Origin: Corallincola holothuriorum
Lineage (GTDB): Bacteria; Pseudomonadota; Gammaproteobacteria; Enterobacterales; Neiellaceae
Length of the DNA: 64,000 nt
Direction of reading: 5' to 3'
Assembly (NCBI RefSeq): GCF_003336225.1
Contig: NZ_QPID01000008.1
Coordinates: 1-64,000 of the forward strand
Made by a program: the position numbers and the translations under genes
Notes under the pieces: model-generated
The model's input: only the letters and a program-made list of their open reading frames with translations
What the model was told of the DNA's origin: nothing
Databases searched by the model: none
Shown here: piece after piece, positions 15,141 through 22,964 of the stretch
Layout: the number at the start of each line of letters is the position of its first letter
Numbering within the stretch: position 1 is the first letter of the stretch

Positions 15141-16661
15141 TTAAACACCATCGATGGTGTCTGTTGGCATAGCCTCTATTACGAGTTTTTTATCTAGTTT
15201 TAGCCACTCTTTAACCTCCTGTTCTAAGCGCTCTTCTAACAACGGATGTTCCGTTAACCAAAGGCCATCAAAGCTTAGATACAAAGTGTCATCCTTGGCG
15301 TGGATCTGCGGTGTGGATAGATCGTCGCTACGATGCAGATGAAGCAGCGTGGATAGCCGCAAAATGAGCACCAGCTTAAGCACATCGTCCTGTTCAAATA
15401 GGGTAAACATTGGCAGCTCATCCGAGAGCTTTTTCCTGTGTTTTAACACTAGGTTCGCGAGTAGCTGCTGCTCTTCGGCGTTAAAACCGGGTAGCTCGGT
15501 GTGCTCCAAAATATAAGCACCGTGACGGTGGAAGCCTTTAAAGTGAATAGAGATGCCAATCTCATGCAGCAGAGCCGCCCAGTTAAGCAGCGGCTTGAGC
15601 TTTTTCCCATTCAGTTGCCAATCGCTCTTTAGTGCTTGATAGAGGGTGACAGCGGTTGTTTGCACGCGCACGGCTTGTACTTGGTCTACTTGATAGCGCT
15701 CTATTAGACTCATTGCCGTACGCTCACGAATGTCGTGATGGCGCATTCGCTCTTCCATCTCATAGACTAAGCCTTCGCGCAGGGCTGCTTCAGAAAACTG
15801 CATGGCGTCAATGCTAAGCTCGTGAAACAGTGCGATCAGGATCGCCAGGCCACTGGGCAGTACATTGGCTCGTTCGCTGGCTATTTCTGTAAACGTCTTT
15901 AGATCCACCTTGCCATCGTCACAAAACTTTTGTTTCAGTTTCTGCAGGCTTGCATCAGAGATGTTTGCGCTGTCTAACGTCATGACTTCCAGACAATAGG
16001 CGATCGCTTTAATCGTGCCGGAACAACCCAAAGCCTGCTTCCAGGATACTTTCTTGTAGCTGCTGGCGATGGGGGCGATGAGTCTGCCTGCGGCGAATTC
16101 TGCTTGTTTGAACTGTTTGTTGGTGATTTTGCTGGCATCGAAAAATCGCTCGCTAAAGGTGACACAGCCGACATCCAGACTATTTAGCTTTAATGGAGTA
16201 AAACCTTGACCAATAATGCATTCGGTACTGCCTCCGCCTATGTCAACGACTAGCCGGTGCTCTTTACCCGGTTGGGTATGTGCCACGCCTTGATAGATCA
16301 GGCGCGCTTCTTCTGAGCCTGAGATAACTTCTATGGGGCAGGGCAGCAGAGCGCGTGCCTGGCGGAGAAACTCTCGTCGATTGCGTGCTTTGCGCAGCGT
16401 ATAGGTGGCGACGATACGAATATCATCCGCAGCGATATCTTTGAGCCGCTCGCTAAACTGTTTGAGCGTATCTAGCCCTCGAACGATCGCCTCATCACTT
16501 AACTGGTCATTATCATCCAAGCCTTGTGCAAGCTGCACGCGTACCTTCTCTTTGCCAAGGATCTGAAAGTGGCCGCTAATAAAACGCCCGATCAATAGGT
16601 GAAAACTGTTGGAGCCTAAGTCAATGGCGGCGATCGGCGCTGGCTCTGTTTCATCATTCAT
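15141..16661 (-). CDS. ppx: Exopolyphosphatase
   Basis: A 506-residue member of the Ppx/GppA phosphatase family (E. coli Ppx has 513). N-terminal ASKHA fold: AAIDLGSNSFHLLIG (phosphate loop 1), VATYTLRKARN, SGSEEARLIYQGV with the catalytic Glu, and DIGGGSTECIIG (loop 2). Residues about 310-500 form the HD-like C-terminal part (LLHEIGISIHFKGFHRHGAYI), as in Ppx. It hydrolyses the terminal phosphate of polyphosphate; GppA (pppGpp hydrolase) is the alternative, but length and the HRHGAYIL segment favour Ppx. No ppk is adjacent. It is divergent from the DUF134 operon. Confidence 0.85.
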   Translation of the reverse strand: MNDETEPAPIAAIDLGSNSFHLLIGRFISGHFQILGKEKVRVQLAQGLDDNDQLSDEAIVRGLDTLKQFSERLKDIAADDIRIVATYTLRKARNRREFLRQARALLPCPIEVISGSEEARLIYQGVAHTQPGKEHRLVVDIGGGSTECIIGQGFTPLKLNSLDVGCVTFSERFFDASKITNKQFKQAEFAAGRLIAPIASSYKKVSWKQALGCSGTIKAIAYCLEVMTLDSANISDASLQKLKQKFCDDGKVDLKTFTEIASERANVLPSGLAILIALFHELSIDAMQFSEAALREGLVYEMEERMRHHDIRERTAMSLIERYQVDQVQAVRVQTTAVTLYQALKSDWQLNGKKLKPLLNWAALLHEIGISIHFKGFHRHGAYILEHTELPGFNAEEQQLLANLVLKHRKKLSDELPMFTLFEQDDVLKLVLILRLSTLLHLHRSDDLSTPQIHAKDDTLYLSFDGLWLTEHPLLEERLEQEVKEWLKLDKKLVIEAMPTDTIDGV

Positions 16662-16844
16662 TATCTGCTTTTCGCTCTGCTTTTAAATTCGCTTCTATGG
16701 ATGGAGATCTCACCCTCATATTGGAAAGACAATAGTCGATCACTGTGGTTATCGCCTTGGCTATTCGCCTATTAATTGCTGGTGCTGTTGGTCATCAGCC
16801 GTGGTGCCCAGTGCTATTTTCCGTTATCAAAGAGAAATAAGTAT

Positions 16845-16885
16845 TTGGCATATGCTAGATACTACGCTATAAATAGCATATGCCA
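16845..16885 (+). promoter_or_regulatory. Promoter with overlapping perfect operator for the DUF134 operon
   Basis: -35 TTGGCA (16845-16850), a 17-bp spacer and -10 TATAAA (16868-16873) make a good sigma-70 promoter. A perfect 12-bp inverted repeat, TGGCATATGCTA (16846-16857) and TAGCATATGCCA (16874-16885), starts in the -35 and ends right after the -10. Binding by a repressor would block RNA polymerase. The first gene of the operon encodes a DNA-binding DUF134 protein, so autoregulation is the simplest proposal. Confidence 0.75.
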
Positions 16886-16898
16886 TTTAGGAGGCGAT

Positions 16899-17183
16899 AT
16901 GCCTAGACCCAGAATTCCTCGTGCCGTATGCGGTTACCCCGCTAACAGCTGCTTTAAGCCAAACGGTGTGCCTATGGCACAGCTCGAACAGATCACCCTC
17001 GCGTCTGATGAATATGAAGCGCTACGTTTAGTGGATCTGGAAGGGATGCAGCAACAGCAAGCTGCGGTACAGATGGAAGTATCGCGCCAAACTCTGGCCA
17101 ATATTCTTAAATCTGCTCGTTTCAAAGTGGTGGATTGTCTGACTCAGGGTAAAGCGCTAATGATGCAAGCTAGTGATGATTAG
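16899..17183 (+). CDS. DUF134 family helix-turn-helix regulator
   Basis: ATG 16899 follows TTAGGAGG. The 94-residue protein starts MPRPRIPRAVCGYPANSCFK with the family's conserved cysteines, then ASDEYEALRLVDLEGM and QMEVSRQTLANILKSARFKV, a sigma-70-region-4-like helix-turn-helix. DUF134 proteins sit beside NifX/NifB-like iron-molybdenum-cofactor-domain proteins in many bacteria; the two conserved Cys may bind a metal or cluster. It is the first gene of a four-gene overlapping operon and likely binds the palindrome in its own promoter. Confidence 0.85.
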   Translation: MPRPRIPRAVCGYPANSCFKPNGVPMAQLEQITLASDEYEALRLVDLEGMQQQQAAVQMEVSRQTLANILKSARFKVVDCLTQGKALMMQASDD

Positions 17184-17191
17184 GAGTACTT

Positions 17192-17809
17192 ATGATTACC
17201 GCAATACCTATGGATAGTGACACCGTTGCTTCTCATTTTAGTAAGGCCACCAGTTTTGTCTTTTTCAACGAAGAGGGCAAAGCGATCGGCAGCAAACAAA
17301 ATCCAGCCCTGAGAGCTAACTGCCAGGGCAAAGCTAAGCTGCTGCAGATGCTGGCTGAATATCGTGTTGAGCGACTCGTGGTGCGCAATATCGGTGAGAA
17401 GATGTTGCAACGTTTGTTGTCGTTATCTTTCTCCGTATTTCATTTAAGCAGTGGGCGCGTTGATCTATCTGAAGTGGTTAAACGGAATAGCCCATTAACG
17501 CCACTAACTCATTTTTCCCAAGGGCGTCCTTCGATAAATGTCCATGGCAAAAATAAAGAGGGGCATCAGTGCTGCGGCCATAAGCACGATGAACAGGACG
17601 TAACAACAGAATCCTGTTGTCAGGAAAACGCCGAGGCCGAGCAGTGCGGTTGTGGTAGCCACGGGCATCACCAAGGCAAAGGGAAGGGTAAAGGATGTGG
17701 TCATGGCCACAGTCATGAGCACCGTCACGATCATAGCCACGGGCATGGTGATGGCAAAGGCTGCAAAGGCGGGCGGAACAAAGGGGCTGGCAAATGCTGC
17801 CATTCTTGA
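17192..17809 (+). CDS. NifX/NifB-C-like (FeMo-co domain) protein with a His/Cys-rich tail
   Basis: ATG 17192 after TTAGGAG, 8 bp behind the regulator. Residues 1 to about 105 have the dinitrogenase-cofactor-binding (Nitro_FeMo-Co) fold: ITAIPMDSDTVASHFSKAT, FVFFNEEG, YRVERLVVRNIGEKML. Residues about 122-205 form a striking metal-binding tail: HQCCGHKHDE, ESCCQENAEAEQCGCGSHGH, GHGHSHEHRHDHSHGHGDG, GAGKCCHS. The tail contains about 20 His and 12 Cys. It probably stores or delivers a metal (Ni, Zn, Cu, Co or Fe). No nitrogenase genes are present, so the domain's usual name does not imply nitrogen fixation. The last codons overlap the next gene. Confidence 0.8.
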   Translation: MITAIPMDSDTVASHFSKATSFVFFNEEGKAIGSKQNPALRANCQGKAKLLQMLAEYRVERLVVRNIGEKMLQRLLSLSFSVFHLSSGRVDLSEVVKRNSPLTPLTHFSQGRPSINVHGKNKEGHQCCGHKHDEQDVTTESCCQENAEAEQCGCGSHGHHQGKGKGKGCGHGHSHEHRHDHSHGHGDGKGCKGGRNKGAGKCCHS

Positions 17810-18033
17810 TCCGTTGGCTACCTCAGATGTTACTGAGTCTGGCTATCGTCGGTGCCAGCATGGCGCTACTTTGGTGGCGTTTGGCGAGCATCAAGCAACG
17901 CCCGTTAGCTGCTGCTGAGCAAAGTGATATCGCGTCAGTTGGGCGTGGTGCTGTATCGAGTAACGCCCTCTGTGGCTGCCAGCAGCGCTGCAGTGATCAT
18001 CTTTATCAGATAAGTGAGCCGACGGATGTCTGA
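17794..18033 (+). CDS. Small single-pass membrane protein
   Basis: 79 residues (ATG 17794, overlapping the gene before by 16 bp; ATG 17827 just after that gene's stop is an alternative). One membrane helix, MLLSLAIVGASMALLWW, is followed by a soluble tail with CGCQQRC, a CxCxxxC arrangement that could bind metal. Overlap on both sides argues that it is translated as part of the DUF134 operon. No family is recognised. Confidence 0.6.
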   Translation: MLPFLIRWLPQMLLSLAIVGASMALLWWRLASIKQRPLAAAEQSDIASVGRGAVSSNALCGCQQRCSDHLYQISEPTDV

Positions 18034-18469
18034 GTTAGTGCCAGCGGTTGCGGCGGCCAACCATCAGTCGTTAGCCGCTTCTCACCAGCAGTGTATTGCT
18101 TGCGGTGATCCACAAATGAACCCGCTGACGCTCGGTTTGGGGTTCTCTACCACGTCAGCATCGAGCGTTGCTGCAGATTGTCGGATCACTGCAGCGTGGC
18201 AAGGCTATTCGGGGATCATGCATGGTGGCGTGATCTCCACGCTGTTGGATGCAGCAATGACCCACTGTCTGTTTCATCACGGGGTAAAAGCACTGACGGC
18301 AGAGCTGAACGTGAAGTTTGTGCGGCCTGTGGCTGTCGGTTTACAACTGCATGTTTCAGCGGCGCTGGTTAAACAGCGCAGAGCCGTGTTCTGGCTTAAT
18401 GCTGAGCTGGCTGACTCATCTGCTATCTACGCAACCGCTGCTGCGAAATTTGTGCGTGCGGAGTGCTAG
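18026..18469 (+). CDS. PaaI-family hotdog thioesterase
   Basis: ATG 18026 lies within the end of the previous gene (8-bp overlap). The 147-residue protein has the hotdog-fold PaaI signature: CIACGDPQMNPLTLGLGF near residue 30, then GYSGIMHGGVISTLLDAAM with the catalytic HGG-x9-D pattern, and TAELNVKFVRPV. It should hydrolyse acyl-CoA thioesters; the substrate is unknown. Its position at the end of a metal-handling operon is unexpected, and the N-terminal CxxC could itself bind metal. Confidence 0.8.
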   Translation: MSELVPAVAAANHQSLAASHQQCIACGDPQMNPLTLGLGFSTTSASSVAADCRITAAWQGYSGIMHGGVISTLLDAAMTHCLFHHGVKALTAELNVKFVRPVAVGLQLHVSAALVKQRRAVFWLNAELADSSAIYATAAAKFVRAEC

Positions 18470-18514
18470 CTGCATCAGCCTGCAAGCTCAAAGTTGTTGC
18501 GCTTAGGCTTATAA

Positions 18515-20095
18515 TCACTCAATCGTTAGCCCAGCATCTTGTAATAGGGCTTTAAGTGGCTCGCATTGTGTTTTGTAGCGATGCCAGCGGCCGATTGAGT
18601 TGCTGTTCATCGGTTGGCGTACTTGTACTGCACTAGCTGTCGCGACGGGGGCGCTATTGAGGTGGAAATCGATACAGCCTTTTTCAAATGACAAACCACA
18701 AAATGTAAGTATGCGTTTGATCTCTTGCTCGGGTTCGGCGACTAACATTTCATAGTCAACACAGAGTAACTTATCACTCAGTTTTTTCTCCCAAAACTTC
18801 ATTAGCTGGTCAAACATCAGGTAATAACGCCCAGTGTCTAGTAGATCATATGAGTAGTTGTAGTAGCTGAAGTTGAGGGCAAATAGCTGACGAAAGTTAC
18901 TGAGGCAGGTATCCATTGGATTGCGCCGCAGGTAGATTAATTTGGCGTTGGGTAAGGCGCTATGGATAAAACCGAGGTAGAAAAAATTCAGCGGCATCTT
19001 GTCAGTGAAGTGACGATGCCCCTCTGTTTGCGGTCTCGTGCTATTGATGTAGGTTTGACCAAGCTCAGCGAAGTCAATATTCATTGCCTGAGCAATCGTT
19101 TCTGTGTCCAAGACCTGTTTTGAGGTTGTATTTGCGCTGCGCTTCATCGCTACGCCAAAATTTTGTAGCTCGCCAGCGGTGAATACCTTGCTGTGGCTTG
19201 AAATTATGCGATCAACCAAGGTGGTACCTGAGCGGGGCATACCAGTAATAAATATTGGCTGGTCATCGCTACACCCTTTTGCTGCATCAAACTGATAGTC
19301 AGCGAAAGCCCGCTCCATAGCGTCAAATAGCTGCTGGTCATGTTGAATGAGATAGTTGAGTTGTTTTTTTTTCGCTTGGTTGCCGCGGCTGAGGGCTTTG
19401 AAGGCTTTCTCATAGTCAGCCAACGCTTCGTACTCTTTTAGCAGGGCATGCCCTAGGTGTACCTGGCCATCAATACTCTTGCTTTGCTGCATCAATCGCT
19501 CAAGGCGTTGAATATGATTGTTGCTGGCATCGATACCCCCAAGATCGGCAAGCGATGAGTGGGCAGCATACAACTGCGGATTAATAGATATTACCTTTTC
19601 GTAGGCGTCGCGGGCTTGTTCGAAGTCGCCAGTGAAGCGTAACGAGGCCGCGAGGTTGTACCAGTAGCCTGCGTTTTTTGGTTTGAGTGCTGTGCAGCGT
19701 TGAAAATATTTCGCAGCTTGTTGATGCATGCCAATACGGCTGTAAACCACACCTATGGTGTCTAATGTCAAGGCGTCTGTTGGCTGAAGTGCAATCGCTT
19801 TTTCCAGAGTAGCTGATGCAGCTGTTGAGTTGTTGAGCATCGCCTGAACACGGGCCAGTTGTGCATAGTATTCAGCATTTGCGGGGGCAAGTTTGCTTGC
19901 GTGCTCTATTAAGCCTAACGCTTTGCTCATCTGTTGCATGGAGAAAGCGATCATACCTAGTAGAAAGTGGGCATCGGCATGATCTGGTTTTAATTTGAGC
20001 ATAGCTAAGCAGTATTGATGTGCTTCGCGAAACGCCTGTTTGTTCAGAGCCTGTTGTGCAGCGAGATGAAGCTGTTGTAGCGAAGGATTCGGCAA
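18515..20095 (-). CDS. TPR-containing sulfotransferase
   Basis: 526 residues. The N-terminal half is five to six tetratricopeptide repeats (for example ADAHFLLGMIAFSMQQMSKAL and AGYWYNLAASLRFTGDFEQA). The C-terminal half is a Sulfotransfer-type domain with the PAPS 5'-phosphosulphate loop ITGMPRSGTTLVDRI and the 3'-phosphate segment LIYLRRNPMDTCLSNF. It would transfer sulphate from PAPS to an unknown acceptor. The start is TTG at 20095; no ATG fits better. It lies 127 bp behind the TonB receptor, with a terminator between, a pairing that recurs in marine gammaproteobacteria. Confidence 0.8.
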   Translation of the reverse strand: MPNPSLQQLHLAAQQALNKQAFREAHQYCLAMLKLKPDHADAHFLLGMIAFSMQQMSKALGLIEHASKLAPANAEYYAQLARVQAMLNNSTAASATLEKAIALQPTDALTLDTIGVVYSRIGMHQQAAKYFQRCTALKPKNAGYWYNLAASLRFTGDFEQARDAYEKVISINPQLYAAHSSLADLGGIDASNNHIQRLERLMQQSKSIDGQVHLGHALLKEYEALADYEKAFKALSRGNQAKKKQLNYLIQHDQQLFDAMERAFADYQFDAAKGCSDDQPIFITGMPRSGTTLVDRIISSHSKVFTAGELQNFGVAMKRSANTTSKQVLDTETIAQAMNIDFAELGQTYINSTRPQTEGHRHFTDKMPLNFFYLGFIHSALPNAKLIYLRRNPMDTCLSNFRQLFALNFSYYNYSYDLLDTGRYYLMFDQLMKFWEKKLSDKLLCVDYEMLVAEPEQEIKRILTFCGLSFEKGCIDFHLNSAPVATASAVQVRQPMNSNSIGRWHRYKTQCEPLKALLQDAGLTIE

Positions 20096-20175
20096 AATAT
20101 GACCTGTTTAAATCACAAAGTTTGAGCGCCTTGTTGTCATCGCTTCGACGAGGCGGTTAGGCGGTTGTAACATGA

Positions 20176-20205
20176 AAAGCGGCAGCGGGTAAACGCTGCC
20201 GCTTT
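20176..20205 (-). terminator. Rho-independent terminator behind the TonB receptor gene
   Basis: AAAGCGGCAGCG and CGCTGCCGCTTT form a perfect 12-bp stem. On the minus strand it ends in TTTT, suited to stopping or attenuating transcription between the receptor and the sulfotransferase. Confidence 0.8.
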
Positions 20206-20222
20206 ACGAGTTGCTGAGCTAA

Positions 20223-22568
20223 TCAGTCACCAAAGAAGTAGGTAACATTGAGACCTACAGTGCGTGGTTCATTGACGTAATGACCATAACGACGAAGGTC
20301 GAAGTCACCGACTTGACGGATCTTGCTATAGTCTTCACGTACTGATGTGAGTGCATATTTGTCAGTGAAGTTATCGGCATATAAGGTGACAACCCAATCA
20401 TCGAAACTGAGTTTGGCTGATAGGTTATGGATGGCGTAACCGGCAAGGGATTCGCCAAAATCTCTTTCGCCAGTTTTTGTTAGTATGTCGCTTTGCGCCG
20501 TCATGGTGTAACCAATTTCAAGCTGTTTGCCATTCCACACTTCGGTTTTGTAGGTGGCACCAGCAGAGAATTGATGTTCTGGTGAGCCGGGTAAGCGATC
20601 ACCGTCTTCGCCGATACCTGCAGCATCTTCGGTCAATTCAGCATTGGTGTAAGCGTAGGTACCGTAAACGATTACTTCATCGGTAAGCAGGTAACGGGCA
20701 GAGGTTTCCACACCACGGCTCATCGCTTCTGCGCCATTAATCGTAATCGGTAAGCCGCCATTCTCTGTACGTCCATCTACTTGAAGATCGTCCCACTCGA
20801 TATAGTAGAGCGCTGCATTTAGCTCGAGCGTGTTATCCAATAGCGCACTGTGCAAGCCAATTTCGTAGTTATTGGTTTCATCAGGTAAGATCAGTACTTC
20901 ATTAGGCAGAGCACAGAGGTTCTGCCCCTGATTTTGATCCGGTTGACATTCGGCGACCGCATTCACACCACCGATACGATAACCTTCGCTATACGTGGCA
21001 TAGATAAGAACATCTTCATCGTATTGATAGGCCAAATTACCTTTCAGCAGGGTGCCGTCGTCCGTTGCATTGGCTGACACTAGATCTGGGTTTATATCAT
21101 CTGGGCCAGCACCGTAGATGGTGTTAAGCAGCGGCAGGTCGAAGCCCTGAGTGACATCATCTTCGTAATCGTAATAGCGCCCACCCAAGGTCAGGCTTAA
21201 TTGATCTGTCAGACCAAAAGTAACCTCACCAAATAGGGCCTTTTCGGTCAGCTCTTGATCTAGAACTGAGTAGTATTCGAGATTGTCTGGACGGTTCACA
21301 TCCCAGAACTCTGGTAAACCGGGGACAAACTCTTCCGAGGTTGCATCGTTTTCGAACTTATTATAATAAGCGCCGACAATCCATGAGAATGGACCCTCGT
21401 CGGTAGAAACTAAGCGTAATTCCTGGGTTAAAGTCTTCTCTTCGCCGATCTCTCGGGTAAATGCGGCAAACGAAGGGAAATCTTCGTAACCGTATTCAAA
21501 GTCGAGTAGCAGATCTGTCTGGTCACGCTGTCCCTCTTCGTCATACTTGGAATAACCTGTTGCAGACACCAGTTCAGCAAAACCAAGGTCATAGCTTAGC
21601 TCTAAGCTAATAAGTTGGTTTTTAACTTCGTTAGGCTCTTCAAAGCGGTAGGCATTTTCATATTTTCCGGTATTAAATGCCGCGGTGTGAACTAATGAGC
21701 GCCCTTCCGGTTTCTCTTTCTGGTAGTAGTAATTAAGCGTGCTATCGAGTTCTGATATGGGACTCCAACGCAGAGAGGCGCGACCGTAAACGGTTTCGTT
21801 GCCATTGTTGTCCGCTTGCTTACGCAGATTCGTGCTGACATCTGTAGGGTTGCTGAAGTCTGGCTGTGGGTTAGATACGCCGGGCTCACGAACGATATAG
21901 TTGTAGTCTATAAAGCCAGACTCTTCGACGTAGCCCATTGAACCGCGGAAGGCGAAGTCCTCACCGAGGGGGAAATTAAATACGAAATGACTTTCGTAAT
22001 TCATATCATCAGCGTGGCTGGTTTGTGAGACACCACCGGTGATGTTGGCTTCATACGCGTCAAATTGTGGTTTGACAGGTATATAACGGATCGCTCCAGC
22101 CAGTGTTCCTGCTCCGTAGAGCGTACCTTGTGGCCCAATCAATACTTCGACTCGTTCCATGTCATTGAGAAAAAGATCAACATAAACAGGGATCTCGCCG
22201 ACGTAGGTACCGACTGTGCCGCCACCACTATTAGAGGTAGTTGGCCCTAGTGAACTGGTATTTAAGCCACGGACAATAATCTGATCGGGACCACGCCCAC
22301 CTTGGTCAACCACATTCAGACCTGGCACCCATTTCGCGACGTCGACTAAGTCTGTGATCCGGTTGTCGGCCAGCTGATCGCCACCCAAAGCGGTGATATT
22401 TAGTGGTATCTCCTGCACGGTATTAACGCGACGAGAGGCGGTTACAGAGATCCGTTCCAACCCTTCGGTATCATCTAGATTAGGCTCGTCTTCAGCGTAT
22501 ACAGGGGTGTGTAGCACCCCAGCGATAGCGACGCAAACAGCGCTCCGTTTAAACTTGGCAATCGGCAT
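20223..22568 (-). CDS. TonB-dependent outer-membrane receptor
   Basis: 781 residues. A signal peptide (cleavage after VYA, about residue 25) is followed by a TonB-box-like ERISVTA (about 38-44), the plug domain (VQEIPLNITALGGDQL; RGLNTSSLGPT; VEVLIGPQGTLYGAGTLAGAI) and a 22-stranded barrel ending in RTVGLNVTYFFGD. The TonB-box, plug and barrel organisation fits energised uptake of a siderophore, vitamin, sugar or another large ligand. No Fur box or neighbouring uptake gene identifies the ligand. Transcribed towards the sulfotransferase. Confidence 0.88.
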   Translation of the reverse strand: MPIAKFKRSAVCVAIAGVLHTPVYAEDEPNLDDTEGLERISVTASRRVNTVQEIPLNITALGGDQLADNRITDLVDVAKWVPGLNVVDQGGRGPDQIIVRGLNTSSLGPTTSNSGGGTVGTYVGEIPVYVDLFLNDMERVEVLIGPQGTLYGAGTLAGAIRYIPVKPQFDAYEANITGGVSQTSHADDMNYESHFVFNFPLGEDFAFRGSMGYVEESGFIDYNYIVREPGVSNPQPDFSNPTDVSTNLRKQADNNGNETVYGRASLRWSPISELDSTLNYYYQKEKPEGRSLVHTAAFNTGKYENAYRFEEPNEVKNQLISLELSYDLGFAELVSATGYSKYDEEGQRDQTDLLLDFEYGYEDFPSFAAFTREIGEEKTLTQELRLVSTDEGPFSWIVGAYYNKFENDATSEEFVPGLPEFWDVNRPDNLEYYSVLDQELTEKALFGEVTFGLTDQLSLTLGGRYYDYEDDVTQGFDLPLLNTIYGAGPDDINPDLVSANATDDGTLLKGNLAYQYDEDVLIYATYSEGYRIGGVNAVAECQPDQNQGQNLCALPNEVLILPDETNNYEIGLHSALLDNTLELNAALYYIEWDDLQVDGRTENGGLPITINGAEAMSRGVETSARYLLTDEVIVYGTYAYTNAELTEDAAGIGEDGDRLPGSPEHQFSAGATYKTEVWNGKQLEIGYTMTAQSDILTKTGERDFGESLAGYAIHNLSAKLSFDDWVVTLYADNFTDKYALTSVREDYSKIRQVGDFDLRRYGHYVNEPRTVGLNVTYFFGD

Positions 22569-22964
22569 ATTGATCTTCCAATTATGTTTTTATTAGGTGT
22601 TTCTCTGGAGAGTGAGCTTCACTGGCGATATGTTAGTTAGGCATCTCGCGCTACGTTGGTGAGGCTCACTTAGGTAATGCTTCAAAAAAGTGCGAATTGA
22701 TCTCTATTTGAATCAAAGAGCAACAAATTCGATACATTTACGTAACATTTATAGGGCTAGCATTAATCGTGCCTATTACTTTGGGAATAGGTTGTGCTAT
22801 TTGGCTTGGCTATTTAGTGCGAGCTTTTGAGCGCCATTATTTTGAGCGCTACCGCAGCAGATCCAAAAGACGGGGCTTCTTTATTAGAATGGTGGAGCGT
22901 TCTTGTTGAAGCTCTGAGTGTTGGGTTTGCTGTGTGTTTAATGGGTGTAGAGATGGGAGATTGA
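22569..22964. other. Divergent intergenic region between the TonB receptor and radD
   Basis: 396 bp without a supported gene. Both flanking genes must be transcribed from it. GAGTGAGCTTCACT (22610-22623) with AGTGAG-like copies near 22665-22672 gives minor repeats but no recognisable operator. A 46-codon GTG-started frame at about 22767 has a hydrophobic start but no ribosome-binding site, and is not called. Confidence 0.5.

Noticed and set aside
17504-17803. Minus-strand hydrophobic frame opposite the His-rich tail
   Set aside because: His/Gly codons (CAY, GGY) read in reverse give Met/Val/Ala/Thr, which mimics a membrane protein; purely a composition artefact.
22767-22907. 46-codon frame with hydrophobic start before radD
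   Set aside because: GTG start without ribosome-binding site and Arg-rich tail of low complexity; no support beyond being open.
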